Below, in pieces: positions 25,101 through 35,430 of a stretch of DNA of 64,000 nt. Origin of the DNA: Vitellaria paradoxa (taxonomy: Eukaryota > Streptophyta > Magnoliopsida > Ericales > Sapotaceae); the NCBI GenBank assembly GCA_019916065.1, contig CM034240.1:40512561-40576560 (forward strand), in the 5' to 3' direction. The translations under genes were made by a program, and so were the position numbers. Positions within the stretch are counted from its first letter, which is position 1, and the number at the start of each line of letters is the position of its first letter. A model generated the notes under the pieces. It had not been told where the DNA came from. It made no database searches and saw only the letters and a program-made list of their open reading frames with translations.

Positions 25101-28100
25101 CCCCAGCAAGTTCATTCGAGGTGTTTATTATAACTCTGTGTTCTAACTCAGCACTTGACTGTACTACTATTGTGTGCCTTTTACTCTTCCAGGATGCCAA
25201 ATTACCTCCAACAGAGGCACAATACCCAGTAGTAGACCGTCTATCTGATGGTGACCCAGTCTAGTCTACATCAGTGTATCCCTAAACTAAAGTGTATATA
25301 TTATCCTTATACAATAAACCTTTACCAGGTGCATTTTTTAGGTATCTCAGAATTCGAACAGTAGCATACCAATGACTACGACAAGATGCTTCTAAGAACT
25401 GACTGATCACACTTGTAGCGAAAGATATATCAGGTTTGGTGACTGTTCAAGTAGTTTAGCTTTTCAACTAACCTTTGATATTGGCTAGGATCATGTAACA
25501 ATTCTCCCTGATCAACAACCAACTTGGTATTTGGATTCATTGGAGTGTCCACAGGTTTCAAACCTAACATACCTATCTCTGCAACAGATCAAGGACATAC
25601 TTTCTTTGAGAGAGAAAAATACCTATACGTGATCAAGCAACCTCAATTCCCAAGAAGCATTTTAACGGTCCCAAATCTTTGGTGCTAAACTTACTTTAAA
25701 GGAATAGTTTTAGATTAGTAATGCCTTGTGAATTATCACCTGTGATAATAATGTCATCTACATATACAAGGAGCCAAATCTTCCCTTTAAAAGAATGTTA
25801 ACAAAAAACTGAGTGATCAACTCCACAACGAATCAAACTAAATTCAGTGACAACAGTACTAAATCGGCCAAACCATGCCCAAGGAAGCTATTTCAAGCCA
25901 TATACGGATTTCTTCTGTTTACATACCAACCCAGACTCCTCCTAAGCAACATGCCCAAGAGGTTGCTCCATATACACTTTCTCAGTAAGATCACCATGCA
26001 AAAATGCATTTTTCACATCCAATTGGTGTAGAGACTAGTGATAAACTGCAGCCAAAGGGATAAGAAGATGAATAGAGGTAATCTTTACAACAGAAGATGA
26101 ATATAGGTATTCTTTACAACATGAGAAAAAGTCTCAAAGAATTCCAAACCATAAACTTGTGTATATTTCGCGATCAAGCACACCTTTAACCTGTCCATAT
26201 TATCGTTAGGATGAACCTTGACAGTATATATCCAGCAACACCAGACCACAGATTTACCAAGTGAAAGAGTAATAAGATCCCAAGTATCATTAGCTCGAAG
26301 AGCAAATATCTCATCGTCCATGCAGAATGCCATCCAGGGTGAGGAAGTGCTTCAGAAACAACGTTGGGAATAAAAACAGAAGATAAAGATGTAACATATA
26401 ATTGATAGGAAGGTGATAAGACATCATAAGATACAAAACAAGAGATGGGATGAGAAGTGCAAAAACGCGTACCCTTTCTAAGAGCAATAGAAACATCTAA
26501 ATCACTACCAGGAGCAAGTGGCACGGGAGAAGCTAATGGTGGAGCAGTGGAAGCAAAAGGCGAAGCAGTCACTTCTTGGCACCGAGTATATACCTGCAAA
26601 TCAGGACGAGACAAATGACCAAATGGAGTTAAAGTGGTAGGGTGACCAGTTGAGATTGTTTCAACTGGGATAATTGGAAGAAGAAGGCTCTCATCAAGAG
26701 TGGATTGAGGCTGAGGTTGAGAAAAGAATAGGGTAGACTCAAAGAATGTGACATTGACACAAACAAAGAATCGGTTAAGAATAGGACTATAACAACGATA
26801 AAGCTTCTGTAACCTAGAATACCCAAGGAAGATGCACTTATGGACTCGAGCATCTAGTTTATCAATTTTAGGAGCCAATTGATGAACAATGGAAATGCAC
26901 CCAAAAACTTGAGGTGGAAGAGAAAACAAGAGTTTGTTAGGGAACAACACAGAATGAGGGGTTACTCCTTTGAGAACTGAAGAAGGCATGCGATTAATTA
27001 AATAACATGTAGTTAAAATAGCATCACTTTGGAAGGTTTTGGGGACATTCATTTGAAAGAGTAGACATCTAGTTGTTTTAATGAGATGCAAATTCTTTCG
27101 TTCAGTAACCCCATTTTGTTGTGGTGTATTTGAACAAGAAGACTGGTGAAGCATACCATAAGAGGTCATGAAGTCAACAAAAGGTTTAGAAAAAATACTC
27201 TTTGGCATTGTCACTGCGAAGAATTCGCACAGGTGAATCAAAAATTTGGTTTTTATTTCAACATAGAAAGCTTGATAGAAAATAGGTTGGAGTAATCTTT
27301 CATTAAATAAATCCATGACATTCTTGAAAAATCATCCACAAAGGTGACAAAATACCGAAACTCAACTTTGAAGTAACCTAACCAGGACCCTAAATATCTG
27401 AATGAACTAATAAAAACAGACTCAATGACCTTTTATTAATTCGGGAAGCAAAGGGCACATGATGATGTTCTTCCAATTGACAAGACTCACAATTCCAAGA
27501 TTGTAAATGATGTAGACTAGGAACCATACGGTTTAGCCTATTCGAGGATGGATGACCAAGACGACAGTGAGCCTCTATAGGAGAGGTTATTGTAGGACAA
27601 GCTTGAGGTGTATCAAGATAGTAAACTCCTCTACCTTCATGCCCTCCACCAATCTTCTCCCATGTTGTCATATCCTAAATAATAACAAATTAAGAAAGAA
27701 GGTTACTGAACAATGATAATGTTTGGTAAGTTGACTAACAGACATCAAATTGAAGGGAAAAGAGGGAACATAGAATATTGAGTTTAAAGAAAGAGGAGAG
27801 AGAGAAGTTATTGTACCAACACCATTGATAGAGGTGGTTGACCCATTGGCTAAAGTCACTGCTGGAAGGGACGAAAAATATTAAATACCAGAAAATAATG
27901 TAGATTTTACACATGTTTAGATACACTAGAATCTATAATCTAAGAGGTAGAACAATGAGTAGAAAGGCATGAAATGGAATTACCTTGACAAGCAAGGGAA
28001 GCAATAAGAAGAGAGGCCTGATGAGTTATCTGATACTGAAAGAGTCTTGAATACTCTTCTTTAGAAAGGGTGATAGTCTGTGGATGCTCATCAGTAGTAG

Positions 28101-31100
28101 AAGTGGTTGCGGGAGCATTAGATGAAGTTGTATTCACCATGTGTAGGGGTTTGCCTATTGAATCCCAACATCTCTCACGGGTATGCCCAGGTTTTTCACA
28201 ATTAGTATAAAGAGGCCGAGATCCTTTCCCACATCCCCTTCGTCCACGTTCACCCCCTCTATGACCACCATGATTACTATGATTTTCAGCATAAGATGGG
28301 AGTGTATGACTGACAAGTGATTGAGAGGGATCTAACTGTTTTGAAGAATCTCGAGATACAACTTGCATAGCTCTTAAGTAGGTCTTAGCAAATGTAGCGA
28401 GAGAGGCTCCACTAAGTATCTGAGCCTTCACATGTTCAAATTCTAAGTTAAGGCCGCCTACAAGGAATCGTAGTACCACCATCTACTCATGTTGCTTTTG
28501 CATTTCACGAATATCCATTATCAACAGTTGAATTGAGTTTAACTCATCATAAACTTGTTTTAGGGAAGCAAAATAGTCTATGATAGACTTACCAGATTGC
28601 TGTAACTAAAAGAACTCACGAGATAAATCGTACATACGAGTCAAGTCACTAGAGAATAACAGACGAATATAGTTCGAAATCTCCTTACAATTATCTAAGT
28701 ACACATATCAGCAACCTTTGGTTCTATAGAATTCCATAAAACACTAACAATATGTGCATCCTCTTGAATCCATGTATCATACTCTTTTTCAGTTGGGGTA
28801 AGGGCCAACTCAGTAAGATGCTTTTGCTTACCATAACTTATCAAAGCAATCTTGACAGTCTTAGAACACTGATTGTAATTAGTTCCATTCAGTTTTCGTG
28901 TAGTCAACTAAAAAGAAAGAGTTTTGGATTCCATGAGGATAGCAAAAGGACTAAATCAACACTGAGATTCTTGGAATTTTGTAGGAACCAGAGACGGATG
29001 ACAGAAGAAACCAGACAAACAGTGGAGAAAAATCTCGGATTTTACACACATCTTATGAGTTGATCTGGATACAACACATGTTAAAGGAATTGGGAGTTCA
29101 TCATTCATAGCCTATGAGATTACTGTGATAATCAAGCTGCAATTCATGTTACCTTTCATCCGGTATTTCATAAGAAGACTAAACATATTGAGGTGGATTG
29201 TCATTTTCTAGGAAAGAAGATTCTACAGAATGTAATCAAAAGCAAACAGTAGTAGCATGGTCAAGTACTGAGTCAGAATATAGAGTTATAGCACACACAT
29301 CTTATGAGTTGATCTGGATACAACACATGTTAAAGGAATTGGGAGTTCATCATTCACAGCCTATGGAATTAGTGTGATAATCAAACTGCAATTCATATTG
29401 CCTCTAATCTGGTATTTCATGAGAGGATTAAACATATTGAGATTGATTGCCATTTTGTAAGCGAGAAAATTCTACAGAATGTGATCAAAAGTAGACAGTA
29501 GTAGCACGGTCAAGTGTTGAGTCAGAATATAGAGTTATAGCACACATGTCTTATGAGTTGATCTGGATAAAACATATGTTAGAGGAATTAGGAGTTCATC
29601 ATTCACAGCCCATGGAATTATTTTGATAATCAAGCTGCAATTCATATTGCCTCTACTCCGGTATTTCATGAGAAGACTAAACATATTGAGATCGATTGTC
29701 ATTTTGTAAGAGAGAAGATTCTACAGAATGTGATCAAAACTAACCATGTAAAGTCTGAAAACTAATTTGCAGATTTGTTTACCAAAGCTCTTGGAGGCCT
29801 TAGAGTAAAGTTTATTTGTAACAAACTTGGAATATATGACATATGTGCTCCAGCTTGAAGGGGTATGTTGATGAATGTATATTTATGTTCTCAGGAGAGT
29901 ATATTCATGTACCTAGGAAAATGTAGCTAGTATAGGTTCTTTGATTTGAATTTATTGTATCTGTATGGTTGTATATAAATACAAAGACTGACAACCCTTT
30001 GAGTTTTATAACAGAGGGCTCTAATATAAAAATAGTTTTTCTTGCATGCTTGCTGGGCTGGATTACATTGACTTAATTATGAAAGTTGGAGGGCTCTAAT
30101 ATAAAAATTAAAAGGCCAGGGATGGCATTATAAAATGAAGCGAAGTTTAAGACTTCTTGAAAATCAGGAGTTGAGCATCAATATAGCTCTATCTGTGACA
30201 AATCTGAACACAAACTCTATTGGTACGGCCTGATCATTGTGGTTAACTGCTATCTTTAAAACCAGTGTTTGTCTTGCTGAACTTTTTATATTTTGTTGGT
30301 TATGACATAGTTTGATTGAAGAAGGCGAAAGAATTTTTATTTTAATCATTTCATATGCTTTTGATATTTATGTTTCGGGAAGACCTATCTGCAATCTGCA
30401 ACAGCTAGACTTGAAGAATGGAGGATCAAACGAAGAGATACAGAGGAATGGATGAGGCATCGACAACTACCACCAGATCTTCAAGATCGTGTTCGTCACT
30501 TTGTTCAATATAAATGGATTGCTACAAGAGAAGTAGATGAGGAAGAAATATTGCGGTCTTTGCCTTTGGACATCCGACGGCAAATCCAAAGGCATCTTTG
30601 TCTTGGCCTTGTTCGATGCATAAGTTCTCCCTTACTCCCCCCCCCCCAACAAAAAAAAAAAAAAGATTCTGTTAGAAATTTGTGTGTGATGACATGTCAA
30701 TTTCACAAGCTTCACTATTTGAAATTTCAATTAACTCATCATTTGGCATGGCACTTATTTCAATTACAAGAAGTGCATAAATTTGGAAGTAATGGAGCTT
30801 CATTCGATAGTAGACAAATTGCTGTAGATTATTTATCCAGACATCATAGAAGAAACATAGAATATGCTATCTCAAATGGATGCATCTTATTTGACTTCAA
30901 CAGTAGATAGCTTCAATTGGCTATTTTATTTTACTAGTTACTACACAAGTACATGGTACATCAAGTCGTAGTTCAAGCTGCAGTCTGGCAACTATTGAAG
31001 TTATCCCTGGGCTAAGCAAATGAGACTTTCCTTTTTATTTTTTTTTATCTTTTCTTCCCTTTGAGAAGTTAAAGGGGACCAGTTCTTCAAGATGCATGAT

Positions 31101-32338
31101 GTTGCCTCCTCCTGAGTTTGAGCCACAGAAAGCTTTCTCGTGTTTATTGGCTCTGAGTTGATTCAAGCCATATGCTTCACATTTTTGAGATATCCTGGTA
31201 GATTAAGCAGCTGAACTTGCTTGATTTTAAGCCTAGTCATGGTTTTACATAAAACCAGGCAATTAAATGTGTTCAAGTTTGCTATTTAGAGACAAAAACC
31301 TGAGTAACTAGAGACTGTTTCTGAGTGTTGAATCTACAACCTCCAGGTTGCAAAGGAATAACTTTACTGGGCGCAAAGACTCACAACCTCAGTTTGCTAT
31401 TTAAAGATACTATTTTAGAACACATGTTCAACTGAGTTATTTGAAGTTACATCATTATTGAGATTTTATTTGGCTCGGTTTTTGGTTAATCTTCCCTTTT
31501 TCTTTCAAAGTTAATTACCTTAGAAGATGAAATTGGACCTTGATAAATATTTCTAGTTGCTTTCTGACAGGCTAACTTTGTCAAGAATATCTTCTGTTCT
31601 AATTTGATTTACTGAACATACTACTTTGTCTCATTTGCAGGTTCCTTTCTTCTCACAAATGGATGATCAGCTTTTGGAGGCGATATGTGAACGTCTTGTC
31701 TCATATTTGAGCACCAAAGACAGCTACATTGTTCGGGAAGACGATCCAGTCAACAAGATGCTTTTCATCATTAGAGGACAGCTCGAGAGCTCCACAACCA
31801 CGGTGGCCGCTCTGGATTCTTCAACTCCATTACTCTCAAACCTGGTGACTTCTGTGGCAAAGAATTGCTGACATGGGCTTTAATGCCATCCTCAAACCTA
31901 AACCTTCGATCCTCGACTCGAACGGTCAAATCCCTTACTGAAGTCGAAGCATTTGCACTTAGAGCCGAAGACCTCAAGTTTGTCGCAAATCAGTTTAAAT
32001 GTCTTCACAGTAAGAAATTACAGCTTGCTTTTCGATACTATTCCCACCAATGGAGAACTTGGGGGGCTTGTTTCATGCAAGCTGCTTGGAGACGACTTAA
32101 AAGGAAGAAGCCGCAAGAAGAATTGTCGAGACACGAGAACTTGTATTATACGCATCCTCTTCGAGAGAGTGATTACGATGGCAGTGTTTATGAGGTGGAT
32201 GGTGGTGATGACAACCCCACCACAGACAATAGTGCACAGCACCTTAGCGCTACCATTTTGGCCTCAAAATTTGCTGCAAATAATAGAAGGGGGTTGCACA
32301 GAAGGTCTCACTGGTTGAGCCTGCTGCCTCCAACTTAA
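12670..32338 (+). CDS. Cyclic nucleotide-gated channel (CNGC, group III-like), six exons, reading frame apparently broken
   Basis: Exons: 12670-13119, 13915-14127, 14281-14591, 18324-18435, 30383-30616 (or 30619) and 31641-32338, about 672 codons, usual for plant CNGCs. Order: S1-S3, S4, S5, pore helix (CLWWGLKSL) with GQN filter, S6, C-linker, cyclic-nucleotide-binding domain, calmodulin/IQ region and stop. CNGCs are membrane cation channels, often Ca2+-permeable, controlled by cyclic nucleotides and calmodulin. [10 protein letters not shown] and FGRGEL fit group III (CNGC14-18); the exact member is uncertain. Oddities: one base is missing in exon 6 near 31800, which shifts the frame before the [10 protein letters not shown] motif, and the exon 5 donor is not GT. 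Intron 4 is about 12 kb of transposons. It may be a decaying gene or carry sequence errors. Confidence 0.9.
13120..13914 (+). other. CNGC intron 1
   Basis: GT (GTAAAT) to AG (TTGGCAG) intron of 795 bases, T-rich on the coding strand, with no recognisable insertion. Confidence 0.85.
13915..14127 (+). CDS. CNGC exon 2: S4 and start of S5
   Basis: 71 codons, phase 0 at both ends. It encodes [11 protein letters not shown], the S4-like [16 protein letters not shown] segment with its few basic residues, and [18 protein letters not shown], the S5 start. Donor is GTAAGC. Confidence 0.93.
14281..14591 (+). CDS. CNGC exon 3: S5 end, extracellular loop and pore helix
   Basis: 103 codons plus two bases. 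It begins [18 protein letters not shown], the family hallmark after S5, continues through a cysteine-bearing loop, and ends with [11 protein letters not shown], the pore helix. Acceptor CAGTGCAG; donor AG/GTATGC. A 153-base intron separates it from exon 2. Confidence 0.93.
16762..16811. repeat. GGA/GAA microsatellite
   Basis: A run of (GGA)n passes directly into (GAA)n within CNGC intron 3. Confidence 0.95.
17870..18020 (-). mobile_element. tRNA-derived SINE-like element
   Basis: The minus strand has a pol III A box-like TAGCTCATGTGG (17996-18007) and a B box-like GGATCGATCAC (17954-17964), and ends in an A run (T run at 17872-17883 on the plus strand). Flanks look like an imperfect target duplication: ATCAAGAAGAATCC before the start and ATCAAAGAAAATCC after the tail. 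This pattern fits a short tRNA-type SINE of about 150 bp. It could instead be a degraded tRNA pseudogene, but the tail and flanks favour a SINE. Confidence 0.55.
18324..18435 (+). CDS. CNGC exon 4: selectivity filter and S6
   Basis: 112 bases completing the split serine codon of exon 3. It encodes YGQNL, matching the plant CNGC filter region (GQN), and the S6 helix [20 protein letters not shown], ending IGKMQ. Acceptor ATATACAG, donor CAG/GTATTA; phases agree with exons 3 and 5. Confidence 0.93.
19185..19373 (-). repeat. 3' LTR of copia A
   Basis: 189 bp, TGTTAGAATTATT...TCTAACA on the minus strand. It contains a TATAAATAC box-like motif and is clearly similar to 23926-24092. Confidence 0.8.
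19374..19850 (-). pseudogene. copia A RNase H remnant
   Basis: Minus-strand [15 protein letters not shown] and following matches the copia RNase [18 protein letters not shown] segment, with frame breaks on both sides. The reading of TEAEYRA-type sequence upstream is disrupted. Confidence 0.7.
19851..20900 (-). pseudogene. copia A reverse transcriptase remnant
   Basis: 20635-20880 encodes [40 protein letters not shown] and IYTVKYLPD, the copia RT start. 19851-20156 encodes the RT end ([32 protein letters not shown]). The YVDD-type region near 20300 (reading VNDIIIS) has lost its reading frame context. Confidence 0.75.
21160..22150 (-). pseudogene. copia A integrase remnant
   Basis: 21331-21558 encodes [12 protein letters not shown]...FSLLYP and HTFGCITFV, the end of the copia integrase core ([10 protein letters not shown]...FGC.CFVH type). 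Upstream, PQQN-type sequence for the DDE core (near 21620-21650) is present in broken frames. Confidence 0.65.
22700..23370 (-). pseudogene. copia A gag remnant
   Basis: In the three minus frames there are pieces such as [20 protein letters not shown] and [13 protein letters not shown], which resemble the UBN2-type Gag of plant copia elements, and an N-terminal TNYLTWSHTIRI-like segment near 23320. A C/G run at about 23241-23249 adds a frame break. Confidence 0.6.
23926..24092 (-). repeat. 5' LTR of copia A
   Basis: 167 bp beginning TGTTAGAATTATT on the minus strand and ending TTCTAAC(T), next to the primer site. It is shorter than the other LTR by small indels. Confidence 0.8.
24620..24795 (+). 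repeat. 5' LTR of copia B
   Basis: 176 bp, TGTTAATGAATG...TTTATAACA, containing GTATAAATACAAAG, a likely TATA box and start region. A primer-site-like TGGCATCGAATT follows directly at 24796. Confidence 0.85.
25100..28934 (-). pseudogene. copia B gag-pol in inverted orientation
   Basis: Minus-strand order from high to low coordinates: Gag start MESKTLSF then a stop and [12 protein letters not shown] (28695-28934); Gag C-part with a zinc knuckle whose first cysteine is lost ([12 protein letters not shown], 27940-28482); the pre-integrase domain [15 protein letters not shown]...[10 protein letters not shown] (27390-27671); integrase core with [13 protein letters not shown] and [12 protein letters not shown] (26186-27316); RT start [12 protein letters not shown]...[10 protein letters not shown] (26085-26333); and the first half of RNase [21 protein letters not shown] (about 25100-25264). 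The YVDD-type RT box near 25760 is in a broken frame. Stops and frameshifts make it inactive. Confidence 0.8.
29044..29865 (+). pseudogene. copia B RNase H second half, tandemly triplicated, and polypurine tract
   Basis: A segment starting CACACATCTTATGAG repeats at 29045, 29294 and 29541 (period about 248 bp). Each copy encodes the RNase H end: [35 protein letters not shown] and [14 protein letters not shown] motifs, with stops. The last copy runs on into [15 protein letters not shown] sequence and [16 protein letters not shown] and then the GAAGGGG purine tract at the LTR. An ordinary element has one copy. Confidence 0.85.
29866..30013 (+). repeat. 3' LTR of copia B
   Basis: 148 bp, TGTTGATGAATG...TTTATAACA. 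It lacks a 28-bp stretch found in the 5' LTR (around 24752-24780) and is otherwise closely similar. GAGGG follows at once. Confidence 0.85.
30014..30110. repeat. 75-bp tandem duplication of the insertion-site flank
   Basis: GAGGGCTCTAATATAAAAAT occurs at 30014 and again at 30089. The stretch between them also resembles 24556-24619 left of the element (TTTTTCTTGCAT...CTGGGCTGGATTA). The insertion site therefore lies in locally repeated intron DNA. Confidence 0.75.
30383..30616 (+). CDS. CNGC exon 5: S6 end and C-linker
   Basis: 78 codons starting [19 protein letters not shown] after acceptor GGGAAG and ending HLCLGLVR. It carries the C-linker with [18 protein letters not shown], the most conserved part of plant CNGCs. 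The expected GT donor after LVR is missing: the sequence continues TGCATAAGTT, so splicing would need a GC or AT donor, or the site is dead. If not spliced, the frame runs on to a stop at 30908-30910. Confidence 0.9.
30617..31640 (+). other. CNGC intron 5
   Basis: About 1 kb ending in the acceptor TCATTTGCAG. The donor is non-canonical (see exon 5). A C run and an A run lie at 30640-30664. No insertion is recognised. Confidence 0.7.
31641..32338 (+). CDS. CNGC exon 6: cyclic-nucleotide-binding domain and IQ region, frameshifted
   Basis: It starts [19 protein letters not shown] and [21 protein letters not shown]. Near 31800 one base appears to be missing, so the frame ends at a stop at 31869-31871, while the correct continuation runs in another frame to TAA at 32336-32338. 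That frame has the phosphate-binding cassette motif [31 protein letters not shown] and the calmodulin-binding IQ segment ([15 protein letters not shown]). If real, the shift removes part of the ligand site and the calmodulin site. Confidence 0.9.
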
Positions 32339-33241
32339 AGATGCCAAAGCTGTTTAAGCCTGTGGAACCCGATTTCTCTTCCGAGTAGGAATGTTATGAT
32401 GATCAGCTAATCTCTGAAGGACCATTGATGCATTGGGTAGGGTTCCTTTAATATAGTTACGCAGATAAATAAAAGATTTTTCAATTGATACGTGCCTTGA
32501 AGTTTCTGAAGAACTATAGCTGAGTTTTTACAGCCTATGAACTAGTGTCGCCTCAAAGTTGGACTCATGAGAGACTTGACACGTCGGGGACTCATTTTCA
32601 ATTCTCAAGACTCATCTTAAGAAAATTATTATTATTATTTATAATCTTTTGTTGGCTTTTAAGTTATGAAATATAGTTTATTATCTTTTTAGATGGAATG
32701 TAATCATTATTTAACTTTTTTATTGACTTTTAAATTATGAAATATATGATTTTTATTTAGTTAGTGCTATAATATATTGTTTCTGTTTTTCTTAATAAAA
32801 TATTAATATTTGAGACATAAAAATATATATAAATATATATTATCACCAAGTTCTCGTTGTGTTGGGTCTTGTACGTCGAGTAGGTACATCTGTATCATGT
32901 CATGCATTATTTGAAGTTGGTGTCTGTACTTCTTATATAGCCAATGGAGGAAGCCAAGTGTAATTTGTGACTGTTGATGGTGCATCACCGGTGTTCTAAT
33001 ACTAGAAGTTGTACGGAATAAAATTCGAAGTCATGTTGACAATGTCCAAAATTTCTTTTCAATCCGTATTATTTTTCATTATATGCCAACCCAAATATAT
33101 GCATTATATTAGTATTCTATAATTAGATTTTTAATCTCATGGTGGTATTAGATACAGGGCTTGGTGTAGCAGTAAAATTAATTATTATATTAGTGATTCA
33201 CAACATTTCCTAGTGCTTGAATTTTGCTTTGGATTAAGATT
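32339..33241 (+). other. CNGC 3' region and AT-rich intergenic DNA
   Basis: AATAAA at 32468-32473, 130 bases after the stop, is a likely polyadenylation signal. The rest is AT-rich with no coding evidence, up to the CACTA-like end at 33242. Confidence 0.55.
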
Positions 33242-33872
33242 CATTACTGGAAAAGCACTTTTTAGTGATTGTAAAAAGTGTCGTTAATTATACATGTAAA
33301 AGTAGTCGTTAATGGCGACAGATTCTTGACAATCACTAATTTGAAAGTGATAAAAGGTTTTAGCAATCGTTTGGTGGCAATCACTAGATATAGTGACGGG
33401 TTCTAGCGGTTGCAAAAAATGAGTTTTAATGGGATTCAAAACTATTGTGAAAAGACAATAGCTAAAGGTATAATGACGGTCGTTACAGAAAAGTCTCTAG
33501 AACTATTAGGTAATTGCTAAAGATATAATGATGGTAGCTAAAGATGTCTACTTTTACATATAATCATTAAAGCCTTGTATATATATTTGTGCATAACCTG
33601 TATTACTTATCAATCACATTCACAAAGCTAAATCTATACTCAAATTCACAAGACAAATCTAACTAAAAGTTAATAATTGAAACAAATATTTATTGTACAA
33701 GAACAAAATTTATAATTTTACAAGTAGAAAATTTATCCACGTTACAAAATATTAGAAATACAATTGAAAAAACAATCTCTGCTTCTGAAAGTGTAGCTGG
33801 CGCAGATCAAACTTGAAAATTTAATATATAATTAGTCTTGAAATTATCATTAATAAAACTTAAATTTAATAA

Positions 33873-34450
33873 TGAAATATGTCGACTACAGGCACCTCAT
33901 GAATTAGAACCCTGCATCATTCATTCCGACAAGTTTCTAACATTTAGGAGGTGTTGCGTGTGTCATCTTGAATCAACTAAGTTCATACACTCAGTTTTAT
34001 TTATTAACTCAAAATATGATTGTACAAAGTTTAACTAAACTTGAAACTATAGTTGTCGACCATAGGCATGCCAGGACTCATAATCACACATCGTTCATTC
34101 CTACAAATTTCTAGTGTCTAGAAGCCGCTGCGCATTGTTGAGTCAAAATACGAATGCATAAAGTTTCGAGTTTAAACTTGAAACTACAATTATTAACTAC
34201 GGGTAACACGTTACTTAGAATTCTGCGTCATTTGTTCCTGCTAGTCCTTAGTGCCTAAGAAGCTTCTTGTGTCGAGTCTAGCGATAACTTATATCCGTTT
34301 ACTTGGTTTGGGCTGTTAACTCAATATATGAACTTCCTAAGTTTCATGTTTAAACTTGAAGGTACAATTGTTGACTACGAGTATCTCGAGACTCAAAATC
34401 CTACACCTTTTATTCCCACAAATAACTAGTGCATAGGAGTTGCTATCGAA
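33873..34450. repeat. About 175-bp tandem array, four diverged copies
   Basis: A unit containing GTTGACTACGGGTA-like, ATCATTCATTCC-like, TTTCTAGTGCCTAG-like and TCAAAATATGAA-like segments recurs at about 33881, 34055, 34192 and 34370. The third step is shorter (about 137 bp), suggesting a deletion of some 37 bp. Confidence 0.75.
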
Positions 34451-35430
34451 AATCCGTATACTATATATCCTAAATATTATACAAAAAAAAAAAAAGAAAA
34501 AAAAATGAATAACAAAATGAAGATAAAAGAGACATAAAATTTTAACTAGAAAGATCTAAATCGAAAAAAACCTTGAATTTTTCACTATAAACACAATTTT
34601 GGCTACAAACACTCTCAATTGGAGGATAGTTTCAAATCCATGAATGTATATCGTTGACTCCTTACTCAAATCCTTAATGCCCCAAACATAAGCAAAAGTC
34701 ACAATCTTCAAATTTTTGAAGAACAACTGTATCCTTAGCGATTTGGTGAATTTATAGCACACACGATCTAACATCATTCGAATTACTGCATAAAATAAAA
34801 TAAAATAAAATTAATTTGAACACGATTTGTATGATGAGAGGAAAATTTAATATATATTTTCTTTATTTTTAGTTACTAGCCTATTTATTTTTATTATTTT
34901 TATTTTTCAAAAATATTCCAATTTATATTAATAAAAAATTATAATTAAAAAATAATTTTAAGTGTTAACAAAATATAGTGTGAGAGAGGATATCAATGAG
35001 AAAGAGTTAAAGAAATAAGCAAAAAAAAAAAAAAAAATGAATTTAAATGAGAGTCGTTAGATTTCTTCCAAAAACTCCAACAGCTCACATTGTAATGGGC
35101 CATAATCCGGTGAACAGTGCACCAACATAATCTCAACCCAAGTATACCTAGCTAATTCTTAAGGATTCATGCCACTAAGACAATATTTGACGCGTAAGAA
35201 TAAATAGAATAGAATAAAATGAGATGTGAGAATGAAATTAAATGCTCATTCTACTTTTTTTTCTTAGTTGCTGATATAAAAAACATGAGAACGGAATAGA
35301 CGTTCATGTTTTTATAATTTGATTATAGATTTTAAATACAATGAAATAAAATAAAAAGTAACAAAAATTACTAACATCAATTTTTTAAAAATTATAAATA
35401 AATTTAATTTTTTTACGCTTTTAACAATCA
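34451..35430. other. AT-rich non-coding DNA
   Basis: A-rich runs (34483-34505, 35022-35038) and AAAATAAAAT repeats (about 34789-34812). No coding region is recognised. Confidence 0.5.

Larger units (their letters stand above)
24620..30013 (+). mobile_element. Rearranged Ty1/copia retrotransposon B with inverted body
   Basis: Plus-strand LTRs at 24620-24795 and 29866-30013 are flanked by the perfect 5-bp target duplication GAGGG (24615-24619 and 30014-30018). A leader follows the first LTR, and RNase H plus a polypurine tract precede the second, all on the plus strand. Between about 25100 and 29040, however, gag, integrase, RT and the first half of RNase H lie on the minus strand. The two RNase H halves meet the breakpoints at the same domain position, so an inversion inside one element is the simplest reading. 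All frames carry stops. Confidence 0.8.
18436..30382 (+). other. CNGC intron 4 (11.9 kb), transposon-filled
   Basis: GT at 18436 and AG at 30381-30382 bound an intron that contains a decayed copia element at 19185-24092 and a rearranged copia element at 24620-30013. Outside these, 18436-19184, 24093-24619 and 30019-30382 are AT-rich non-coding DNA that probably represents the older intron. Confidence 0.85.
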
